DNA of 6,316 nucleotides from an uncultured Prevotellaceae bacterium (GCA_945983195.1 CAMFSS010000127.1:1-6316), one strand, 5' to 3'. Counted from the first letter of the stretch, positions 1 to 6,316 are shown. The notes: generated by a model not told the origin, from the sequence alone. A program made the numbers and translations.

Positions 1-2381
1 TGGGTAAATATCACCCACTCGGCGACTCATCGGTATATCTCACAATGGTGCGAATGGCGCAGGATTGGTCGCTCCGTTATCCACTTGTCTACGGTCAAGG
101 TAACTTTGGCTCAATCGACGGTGACAGCCCTGCCGCTATGCGTTACACAGAGGCACGCCTCAAGGAGATGGGAGAAGAAATGATGCGCGACATCGACGAG
201 GACGCAGTGACAATGGTCCCGAACTTCGATGCACGCCTTGTAGAGCCTGAAGTGCTTCCAACACGATTCCCTAACCTGCTCGTAAACGGAGCATCAGGAA
301 TTGCCGTCGGTATGGCCACCAATATGGCACCTCACAACCTGACTGAATCAATCAACGCATGCCTCGCTCTACTTGAAAAGCCTGAAATGGAGATATCGGA
401 GCTTATGGAATATATCAAAGCACCAGATTTCCCAACAGGCGGTATTATATACGGTTACGATGGAGTACGCAAAGCATTTGAAACCGGACAAGGTCGCATT
501 GTAGTGCGTGCAAAGGCTGAAATAGAGACCGATGACAATTGCGAAAAGATAATTGTATCGGAAATTCCATACAACGTCAACAAGCGCATTCTTATTGAGA
601 GCATTGCACAGCTTGTAGAAGAGAAGAAAATTGACGGAATATCGAATATCAATGATGAGAGCGACCGACAGGGTATGCGCATAGTCATTGACATCAAGCG
701 CGACGCAAACGCTAACGTGGTGCTTAACAAGCTGTTCAAGATGACGCAGATGCAGTCGTCATTCAGCGTGAACAATGTGGCACTTGTAAACGGACGTCCG
801 CAGACACTCAATCTGAAGCAGATTATCCACTATTTCCTTCTGCACCGCGACGACGTGGTTGTGCGCCGCACCAAGTTCCAGCTTCGCAAGGCAGAGGCTC
901 GTGCACACATTGTGGAGGGATTGATTATCGCTTCAGACAATATCGACGAGGTAATCCATATCATAAAGAGCAGCGAGACACCGGTGATTGCCAAGCAACG
1001 TCTTTGCGAGCGATTCGGACTTGACGAGATTCAAGCCAATGCAATCGTGGAAATGCGTCTGCGCCAACTCACTAACCTTGAGCAGGGCAAGCTCCGCGAC
1101 GAATATGCAGAACTTGAGAAGACCATCAAGCATCTCAATGAAATACTCACCGACGAGAACGTGCGCCGCAAAGTAATTGAAGAGGAGCTAATTGAGATTC
1201 GCGACAAATATGGTGATGAACGCCGCACAGAGATTGTATATGCATCGGAGGACTTCAACGCCGAAGATTTCTACGCTGACGACCAGATGATTATCACAAT
1301 ATCCCACATGGGCTACATCAAGCGCACGCCTCTCACTGAGTTCCGTGCACAGAACCGTGGAGGTGTGGGCATCAAGGGTAGTGAAACACGCGATGAAGAT
1401 TTCATCGAGTACATCTATCCTGCCACGATGCACAACTACATATTATTCTTCACCCAGAAAGGACGCTGCTACTGGCTTAAAGTTTATGAGATTCCCGAAG
1501 GAACACGAGTATCGAAGGGGCGTGCTATTCAGAACATGCTCAACATCGACTCCGACGACAAGATTAACGCCTTCATCAAAGTGAAGAATCTCACCGACCC
1601 CGATTTCAACAGTTCGCACAACCTTGTGTTCTGCACGAAGAAGGGTGTGATAAAGAAGACGTGTCTTGAAGCATACTCACGTCCACGTGTGAATGGTGTA
1701 AATGCTATAACCATTCGTGAGGACGACCGTGTGATTCAAGTGCGACTCACTGATGGCGACTCAGAAATCATCATGGCAAACAAATATGGCCGTGCCATTC
1801 GCTTCGATGAAAAGAAGGTAAGAGAAATGGGACGTACTGCCACCGGAGTACGAGGCATGACACTCGACGACGATAACGACGAAGTTGTAGGAATGATTTG
1901 CATGAAGAAGGACACGACTGAAACGGTACTTGTAGTATCGGAGAAAGGCTACGGCAAACGCTCAGAACTTGAAGAGTATCGTGTGACCAACCGAGGCGGC
2001 AAAGGCGTTAAGACACTCAACGTGACCGAGAAGACAGGCAACCTTGTTGCCATAAAGAATGTAACCGACGACCACGACCTGGTTATCATCAACAAGTCGG
2101 GCATCACAATACGTCTGCACGTTGCCGACATGCGCGTAATGGGACGTGCAACACAGGGAGTGAAACTCATAAATCTTGAGAAGCGCAACGATGAAATTGC
2201 ATCGGTGTGCAAAGTGGTACGCGATGAGGACGCTGAAGCTGAAGCACCTGTAGAGAATCCGATATCGGAGCAGACGCTTGAGTTCACTTCAACACCTGCG
2301 GACGACATCAACGAGGACATCGACATAGATGACATTCAAGATGAACAGATTGAAGATGATGCTCCAATCGACGAAAATTAA
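1..2381 (+). CDS. gyrA: DNA gyrase subunit A, 5'-truncated by the window edge
   Basis: This is the DNA-breaking and rejoining subunit of the GyrA2GyrB2 complex, which adds negative supercoils using ATP in the cytoplasm. The reading frame is open from base 3 (GKYHP, roughly E. coli residue 75), so the ATG at 45 is internal (Met aligned with Ile89) and not the start. Visible landmarks are the quinolone-resistance region at 3-102, the catalytic Tyr in MRYTE (codon 144-146, E. coli Tyr122), the PNLLVNGASGIAVGMATN block, the coiled-coil and gate region near 850-1230, the beta-pinwheel C-terminal domain from about 1260 with its GyrA-box QNRGGVG (1350-1370), and a later NRGGKG motif (1989-2006). The last 52 residues hold 22 Asp/Glu and no Lys/Arg, as expected for an acidic gyrase tail. 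The box and tail argue for GyrA over ParC. Oddities: Leu replaces the second His of HPHGD (18-20), Leu sits at the E. coli Asp87 position (39-41), and Tyr replaces Asp in LVDGQG (90-92). The rest is intact to the TAA stop. Confidence 0.97.
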   Translation, partial: GKYHPLGDSSVYLTMVRMAQDWSLRYPLVYGQGNFGSIDGDSPAAMRYTEARLKEMGEEMMRDIDEDAVTMVPNFDARLVEPEVLPTRFPNLLVNGASGIAVGMATNMAPHNLTESINACLALLEKPEMEISELMEYIKAPDFPTGGIIYGYDGVRKAFETGQGRIVVRAKAEIETDDNCEKIIVSEIPYNVNKRILIESIAQLVEEKKIDGISNINDESDRQGMRIVIDIKRDANANVVLNKLFKMTQMQSSFSVNNVALVNGRPQTLNLKQIIHYFLLHRDDVVVRRTKFQLRKAEARAHIVEGLIIASDNIDEVIHIIKSSETPVIAKQRLCERFGLDEIQANAIVEMRLRQLTNLEQGKLRDEYAELEKTIKHLNEILTDENVRRKVIEEELIEIRDKYGDERRTEIVYASEDFNAEDFYADDQMIITISHMGYIKRTPLTEFRAQNRGGVGIKGSETRDEDFIEYIYPATMHNYILFFTQKGRCYWLKVYEIPEGTRVSKGRAIQNMLNIDSDDKINAFIKVKNLTDPDFNSSHNLVFCTKKGVIKKTCLEAYSRPRVNGVNAITIREDDRVIQVRLTDGDSEIIMANKYGRAIRFDEKKVREMGRTATGVRGMTLDDDNDEVVGMICMKKDTTETVLVVSEKGYGKRSELEEYRVTNRGGKGVKTLNVTEKTGNLVAIKNVTDDHDLVIINKSGITIRLHVADMRVMGRATQGVKLINLEKRNDEIASVCKVVRDEDAEAEAPVENPISEQTLEFTSTPADDINEDIDIDDIQDEQIEDDAPIDEN

Positions 2382-2417
2382 GACAAAAAAATTACTAACA
2401 TAAACTATTTACTTATT

Positions 2418-3449
2418 ATGAAGAAATTATTTTTCACAGTGTTGTGCACTTCATTGGCATTTGCCGGTTTTGCACAGAATGATGCCAAGACTTTGTTTGA
2501 GTCAGGAAAGGCAAAAATGAGCAAATACGACGCTGAAATGGTGAAACAGCAGACACGCCAGCAGTTCGACTCAGCACTTATGTGCGAGAGCCTTCTGGGC
2601 GGTTACGCTGATTTCTGCGATGCACTCAAGCTCGACACAGTTCCAGAAACAGAAAAAAACGGAACACCCAAAATCGACAAAAAGACAGGCAAGCAGAAAG
2701 TAAAAACTAAATATTCAAAGGAAATTGTAGGACTTATTTCAGGTCACCACAATGATTATTCTAATATTGGTGACATTGCATACAGCCGTGCAGACTATGC
2801 AACAGCAATTAAAGCATGGTCAATCTACAAGGACCTTCCAAAAGCACAGTTCTTAGGTTCTGCCAGACCGGCTGCACTTGCCGACAGCACTTACGCAAAG
2901 TATTGCTATTACGTTGGAGTATGCTGCTATTTCTCGAAGACAGAAAATATGAAGGCATACGAGTCATTTGCCACGGCAGTAAAGATGGGCTATCCCGACA
3001 AAGTAGCCTACGACTTGCTCAAGCAATATTTCCAAATGATTGCCATTGAATATCTTGACAAGAAAGACTACGACGGATGCGAAAGCTTCGTAAACAACGC
3101 AATTGCAGAGTTCCCGACTGAGGCTTATTTCGTAATGTTCAAGGGCGTTATTATCGAAACTAAGACTAACGACATTGAGCAGGCAATTGAGCTGTACAAG
3201 AAGTCAGTTGAGATGGATCCGACACTGGCACAAGGTTACTTCCACGTAGGTCGTTACTACAACAACAAGGCTGTAAACACAATGAATGCCGATGAGAACA
3301 AGAACCTCACTGACGAAGAGCTGTCGAAACTCGTTAACCCCTATTGCGAGCAGGCACTCCCCTACTTGAAGAAGGCAGTGGAACTTGATGAGACTAACGC
3401 AGAGGCAAAGCGTCAGCTTCAGTGGATTGAGTATCGTCTCGGTATGTAA
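2418..3449 (+). CDS. Exported TPR-like repeat protein (shorter paralogue)
   Basis: A 343-residue protein of unknown function. The N-terminus is a good signal peptide (MKKLFF, then a hydrophobic core, ending GFA-Q, likely cut after Ala19), so the mature protein should be periplasmic or envelope-associated; no lipobox Cys is seen. The mature part is helical and repeat-like. The clearest TPR-type segments are residues 236-283 (ending HVGRYYNN) and 309-342 (PYLKKAVELD followed by NAEAK). Such repeats usually hold protein partners; no catalytic motif is visible. Residues 79-103 form a Lys-rich block ending KTKYSKEI that is shared with the protein at 3652-4887. The ATG at 2418 is chosen because it directly precedes the signal peptide; the 36-base gap after gyrA is A/T-rich without a Shine-Dalgarno sequence, normal for Bacteroidetes. 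No terminator separates it from gyrA, so co-transcription is likely (inference). A strong hairpin terminator follows. The gene is sure; the function is not. Confidence 0.93.
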   Translation: MKKLFFTVLCTSLAFAGFAQNDAKTLFESGKAKMSKYDAEMVKQQTRQQFDSALMCESLLGGYADFCDALKLDTVPETEKNGTPKIDKKTGKQKVKTKYSKEIVGLISGHHNDYSNIGDIAYSRADYATAIKAWSIYKDLPKAQFLGSARPAALADSTYAKYCYYVGVCCYFSKTENMKAYESFATAVKMGYPDKVAYDLLKQYFQMIAIEYLDKKDYDGCESFVNNAIAEFPTEAYFVMFKGVIIETKTNDIEQAIELYKKSVEMDPTLAQGYFHVGRYYNNKAVNTMNADENKNLTDEELSKLVNPYCEQALPYLKKAVELDETNAEAKRQLQWIEYRLGM

Positions 3450-3501
3450 TATCCAATAATTGAATCGACAAACATATAGCAGTTTGTTGCACAATAAACA
3501 C

Positions 3502-3536
3502 AAATGGGAGAAAGTTCGGTAACTTTCTCCCATTTT
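3502..3536 (+). terminator. Rho-independent terminator after the gyrA-TPR unit
   Basis: A perfect 15-bp inverted repeat (3502-3516 pairing with 3521-3535) closes a four-base CGGT loop. The distal arm ends in TTTT at 3533-3536, with a further run of seven T at 3550-3556. It lies 52 bases after the stop codon of the first TPR gene and is the strongest hairpin seen in the window. It should end transcription coming from gyrA and separate the two paralogues into different units. The A/T-rich base of the stem means it could also work in the other direction, although no minus-strand gene is close by. Confidence 0.9.
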
Positions 3537-3556
3537 GTATAAACTAACATTTTTTT

Positions 3557-3588
3557 ATTGTCGTTTTTACATAAAATTAGTAATTTCG
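3557..3588 (+). promoter_or_regulatory. Candidate Bacteroidetes-type promoter for the second TPR gene
   Basis: TAATTTCG at 3581-3588 matches the Bacteroidetes -7 consensus TAnnTTTG except for one base. ATTG at 3557-3560 is one mismatch from the -33 TTTG, and the spacing is 20 bases. The arrangement sits just after the terminator of the preceding unit and would give a leader of about 55-60 bases before the ATG at 3652. This is a match by eye to a weak consensus in A/T-rich DNA, so it is plausible rather than certain. No operator or riboswitch is recognised in the leader. Confidence 0.55.
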
Positions 3589-3651
3589 CAGTGTAAATAG
3601 TGCGCGATACATTGTTTACATCTATAACAGTTTTAAAACATATATGTTAAA

Positions 3652-4887
3652 ATGAATAAGCACAACAACATAGCAAAAAAAGGCAAATTTCTCATAGCAT
3701 CCCTAGCATTCACACAGTTACACGCACAGCGTCGTCTGATTATTGAAGTGAAGCAAGACCTTAATGCACTTTCACTTTCAGCCGACAGCTATCAGAATGC
3801 ACTCAACAAGCTCAAGCCGGCTCTCACCAACGATGAAACTAAGGACGATGCCTACACATGGTATCTTGCAGGTAAAATATCCTTTTCAAAGTTTGACAAA
3901 TACAGAAACATGAAGGTCATAGGTAAGTCGGTTGACGACAAAGCCATGTGCAGCATTCTTCTTGAAGGATATGACTATATGCAAACAGCATTGAAGCTTG
4001 ATACAATCATTGAAAAAGACAAGAATGGCAATGTGAAAATCAATAAGTCGACAGGTCAGCCCAAATTCAAGACAAAATACTCAAAGGAGATTCACAAAAT
4101 AGTTCTCTCGCACTATAATGACTACAAGAACATGGGTAGAGCCTTGTATGCAAGTTCGCAAAATCTGAGTCAGGCATATAAAGCATGGGATATTTACACT
4201 TCTATGCCGGATAATCCAAACTATCCACGTCTGCGTGAAACAACGAGCGACAGCATTATTGGAGAATATCGCTTCTACCAGGGTATCGTTGCCAAGATGG
4301 ACGAAAACTATAACAATGCCCTCAATTCGTTCTACAAGGCAATTTCCAAAGGCTATACAAAAAAGGACGTATTTGACTATGCAATCAGCTGCGCAGAGCA
4401 TGAAAAGAATGACACTGTGCTCGTAGACATTGTGCGCCAGGCATACACGCTTTATGGGAAAAAAGACTCACAATATATCGGTATATTGATTAACTATGCA
4501 ATAAAGCATAAAAAGTATGACATTGCAACAAAGATTATCGACCAGGCAATTTCAGACAATCCTGAGAACGCAGAATACTACGACCTCAAAGGCGTATTGC
4601 TCGAAAATCAGAATGGCAGCATTGATGCATCATACGAATATTTCAAAAAAGCGGTAGAACTCGATTCCGACTTTATAAAAGCCAACTTCGACTTGGGGCG
4701 ATACTACTACAATATGGCATTACGGGAAAGCGAAACACTACAACTGAAAGAGCTTCTTGACAAAGCAAGGCCTTACTTGGAGAAGGTCTACAATGCAGAG
4801 CCTAACAATAAGGCTGCTAAAGATGCACTAAGAAACATATACTACAATTTCAACGAAGCCGACAAGATGGAGGCTTTAGGTGAATAA
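3652..4887 (+). CDS. Exported TPR-like repeat protein (longer paralogue)
   Basis: A 411-residue protein of unknown function, homologous to its upstream neighbour almost end to end. Shared landmarks at a constant offset of 44 residues are ALKLDT (113-118), the Lys-rich block 123-147 ending KTKYSKEI, and HYNDY (154-158); further on come DLGRYYYN (347-354) and a final TPR-type segment (368-400). The extra length is mostly an N-terminal stretch (about 27-70, with KLKPALTNDETKDDAYTWYLAGK) that is absent from the shorter protein and looks like an additional helix pair. The N-terminus resembles a signal peptide (AKKGKFLIASLAF, ending LHA-Q, cut near Ala25), but its hydrophobic core is short, so export is likely rather than sure. 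The ATG at 3652 is preceded by A/T-rich sequence without a Shine-Dalgarno motif, and a three-codon frame (3644-3655) overlaps it. It appears to be a separate transcription unit with its own promoter, and it converges on the hexosaminidase gene. Likely role: an envelope scaffold or binding protein (inference). Confidence 0.92.
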   Translation: MNKHNNIAKKGKFLIASLAFTQLHAQRRLIIEVKQDLNALSLSADSYQNALNKLKPALTNDETKDDAYTWYLAGKISFSKFDKYRNMKVIGKSVDDKAMCSILLEGYDYMQTALKLDTIIEKDKNGNVKINKSTGQPKFKTKYSKEIHKIVLSHYNDYKNMGRALYASSQNLSQAYKAWDIYTSMPDNPNYPRLRETTSDSIIGEYRFYQGIVAKMDENYNNALNSFYKAISKGYTKKDVFDYAISCAEHEKNDTVLVDIVRQAYTLYGKKDSQYIGILINYAIKHKKYDIATKIIDQAISDNPENAEYYDLKGVLLENQNGSIDASYEYFKKAVELDSDFIKANFDLGRYYYNMALRESETLQLKELLDKARPYLEKVYNAEPNNKAAKDALRNIYYNFNEADKMEALGE

Positions 4888-4895
4888 TCGAAAGA

Positions 4896-4924
4896 GAGGG
4901 TGTGCCAATTAATGACACACCCTC
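4896..4924. terminator. Hairpin in the convergent gap, proximal to the TPR gene
   Basis: A 9-bp perfect stem (4896-4904 with 4916-4924, GAGGGTGTG and its complement) closes an 11-base loop. It lies 8 bases past the TPR gene's stop. On the plus strand no T-run follows the stem, whereas on the minus strand the stem is followed by TCTTTCGATTATT. It may therefore serve the minus-strand hexosaminidase gene at least as well as the plus-strand gene. Termination activity is inferred from structure and position only. Confidence 0.6.
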
Positions 4925-4989
4925 CCTACCAATTACCTATTTATTATACCTATTTCATTGTAGCCATTAAGTTGGATTATTCATAGGGT

Positions 4990-5012
4990 GGTTGATGCGT
5001 AATGCATCAACC
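4990..5012. terminator. Hairpin overlapping the hexosaminidase stop codon
   Basis: A 9-bp perfect stem, GGTTGATGC (4990-4998) with GCATCAACC (5004-5012), closes a five-base loop. Its right arm touches the last base of the minus-strand stop codon (TAG, complement of 5012-5014). On the plus strand the stem runs into TATTTTAC, so it could stop transcripts arriving from the TPR gene; on the minus strand no T-run follows. Its function as a terminator is inferred. Confidence 0.5.
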
Positions 5013-6316
5013 TATTTTACTGAAATTTCATCGACAAATACGAATCCATTTGAGCCAGCCAATCCATGCCACTTCGGCAGTGACTTAACGCTCTTCACAA
5101 CAACATTTACATAGCGTGCCTCAGTGGCTTTTTGTGCTGCAATGCTGTGAGTGGTAATACCAAATTCAAGAGCCTTATCCATCTCGGGATAATCTTCATT
5201 ACCCATTAGCTCAAATTCCTGACCATCTTTAGAAGTGCTTACTGACATTCCGGCAGCATCAACTACGCCGTCGCACTGGAAGATGCAGCAATTAACCGAA
5301 ACCTCGCTCACAGGCATCACTTCGCCAAGGTCGATTGTTACATCGCAATCATTCTCGGTGAAGCCAAGCCAGCGACCGGTGCGATAGTTGCCATTTCCTT
5401 TGATACCGTCGAAAAGTGTCTGCACACCACGGTAAGTATAGTTCTTGTGAGGCTGTGTGTTGAGTGTAGCTTTGCAGAAAGAAGCATTGTTGACACTGAT
5501 TGTGTGGCAAATGATTCGGCTCATTCTGCCGTCAGCATCAAACGAGGTAGCTTTCAATATTGCATCAGAATTGACTTTAACAGAATTTTCGCATACGGGT
5601 GATTTGACCGTAGGTTCTGTGCCATCGAGTGTGTAGTGGATGGTGCGACCTTTGAGAGTGGACAATTTCACATCAAGTGACTTGTCGTCGACATTGGGAG
5701 TATATTCAGCAGAAACATCAGCAAGATGCTTTGCATAGTTGTAACCCAATGCATCGTAAATTTGAAGCAAAGCCGGAATACGGTTCAAGAATGATGCGTA
5801 ATCTTTCTTTTCAGGCTGCGACCAAACAACCTCAGCAAGAGCGGCCATACGAGGAAGCTCCATATATTGCACATGGTCGAAAGTCTTAATATACTCTGTC
5901 CACAAGTTTGCTTGTGCACCAATCACAAGTTTAGCAGTATCGCCTTTAAGTTCACTTGGAATAGGTTCGAATGAATAAACCTTTTCAACAGGCAGATAAC
6001 CACCGATAGCAAAAGGCTCAAGCTGAGTATCCTTTGTCTGATAGAAGTCGAAATAGAGGTGAGAATTAGGAGAAAGAATCACCTTATTACCACGCTGACC
6101 ACCATCAACAGCTCCGGCGTCGCCACGCCATGAAGTCACTATGGCATCAGATGGTATATCACACTCAAGAATCTCGTCCCAACCTATCATCACACGTCCG
6201 CGCTCCTTGATTACGTTGTAGGCATAGCGAGTAACATAGCCCTGAAGACGGTCTTCGGCAGAGAATTTACCTTTTGCCTTAATGCCCTCACGCTTAATAC
6301 GAGCCTGGCATTTAGG
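5012..6316 (-). CDS. GH20 beta-N-acetylhexosaminidase, C-terminal part, N-terminus beyond the window
   Basis: This family removes terminal N-acetylglucosamine or N-acetylgalactosamine from glycans by substrate-assisted catalysis, usually in the periplasm or at the surface in Bacteroidetes. The frame is open to the right edge (434 residues visible, first residues PKCQARIK), so the GTG at 6191-6193, in front of MIGWDE, is internal and not the start. GH20 landmarks, numbered from the edge, are GWDEILE (45-51), SWRG (62-65), LYFDFYQ (87-93), ANLWTE (136-141) and ELPRMAALAEVVWS (153-166); the Trp and Tyr residues in these fit the aromatic sugar pocket. The catalytic Asp-Glu pair, normally in a GGDE motif shortly before CPKCQ, lies off-window. 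Next comes a chitobiase-type module with HYTLDGTEPT (227-236), then an F5/8-type discoidin-like domain (about 295-434, with CDVTIDLG at 324-331) that may bind sugars. The promoter and signal peptide are not visible. A role in mucin or N-glycan foraging is inferred from the family. Confidence 0.94.
   Translation of the reverse strand, partial: PKCQARIKREGIKAKGKFSAEDRLQGYVTRYAYNVIKERGRVMIGWDEILECDIPSDAIVTSWRGDAGAVDGGQRGNKVILSPNSHLYFDFYQTKDTQLEPFAIGGYLPVEKVYSFEPIPSELKGDTAKLVIGAQANLWTEYIKTFDHVQYMELPRMAALAEVVWSQPEKKDYASFLNRIPALLQIYDALGYNYAKHLADVSAEYTPNVDDKSLDVKLSTLKGRTIHYTLDGTEPTVKSPVCENSVKVNSDAILKATSFDADGRMSRIICHTISVNNASFCKATLNTQPHKNYTYRGVQTLFDGIKGNGNYRTGRWLGFTENDCDVTIDLGEVMPVSEVSVNCCIFQCDGVVDAAGMSVSTSKDGQEFELMGNEDYPEMDKALEFGITTHSIAAQKATEARYVNVVVKSVKSLPKWHGLAGSNGFVFVDEISVK

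Noticed and set aside
45..47. ATG as the start of a complete 778-residue gyrase
   Set aside because: The frame continues upstream to base 3 with GKYHP and GDSSVY, which are core gyrase residues; the true start is about 75 codons before the window.
455..811. 118-codon open frame on the minus strand inside gyrA
   Set aside because: It lies wholly antisense to conserved gyrA codons, is rich in Ser, Leu, Arg and Ile as expected from reversed codons, and shows no recognisable domain.
1949..2335. 128-codon open frame on the minus strand over the gyrA C-terminal end
   Set aside because: The Ser/Met-rich product mirrors the acidic GyrA tail read backwards (GAT/GAC codons become ATC/GTC, and TCATC patterns give Ser and Met). 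No independent coding signal is seen.
3483..3486. TTTG as a -33 promoter box before the terminator
   Set aside because: No TAnnTTTG-like -7 element lies about 20 bases downstream; that position falls in the terminator stem.
3204..3533. 109-codon minus-strand frame spanning the end of the first TPR gene and the terminator
   Set aside because: It would start inside the terminator hairpin and run antisense to conserved TPR codons; it is most likely chance.
4081..4401. 106-codon open frame on the minus strand inside the second TPR gene
   Set aside because: It is antisense to a well-supported gene with paralogue conservation, and its product resembles no family I recognise.
4905..4935. Direct repeat CCAATTA (4905-4911 and 4929-4935)
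   Set aside because: Seven A/T-rich bases repeated twice in a short gap is expected by chance, and no third copy or associated element is present.

Overview
The window looks like an ordinary chromosomal segment from a member of the Bacteroidales, probably a gut commensal. The evidence is a Bacteroidetes-type GyrA (GyrA-box read as QNRGGVG, no E. coli-type insert before the coiled-coil gate), start codons preceded by A/T-rich leaders without a Shine-Dalgarno sequence, export signals ending in Ala-Gln, a promoter resembling the Bacteroidetes TTTG / TAnnTTTG consensus, and a GH20 hexosaminidase of the glycan-foraging type. The family within the order cannot be settled from the sequence alone; Muribaculaceae or Prevotellaceae are reasonable guesses.

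Layout: (1) 1-2381, plus strand, gyrA, cut at its 5' end by the window edge just inside the quinolone-resistance region. (2) 2418-3449, plus strand, an exported TPR-like protein 36 bases after gyrA with no terminator between, so probably co-transcribed with it. (3) 3450-3651, a strong hairpin terminator followed by a candidate promoter. (4) 3652-4887, plus strand, a second, longer TPR-like protein that is clearly a paralogue of the first but appears to have its own transcription unit. (5) 4888-5011, a short convergent gap with two hairpins. (6) 5012-6316, minus strand, the C-terminal 434 residues of a GH20 beta-N-acetylhexosaminidase with a chitobiase-type C-terminal module and an F5/8-type (discoidin-like) domain; its start and catalytic Asp-Glu pair lie beyond the right edge.

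The genes do not form an obvious shared pathway: one is a DNA topoisomerase, two are exported repeat proteins of unknown function, and one is a glycan hydrolase. The least understood part is the pair of TPR-like paralogues behind gyrA, which share a lysine-rich block. The oddest sequence details are three substitutions at usually conserved or functionally important GyrA positions within the first 92 bases, two of which could be true variants or errors at a sequence end. I see no mobile element, CRISPR array, RNA gene or defence system, and nothing that I would call a previously undescribed system with confidence.
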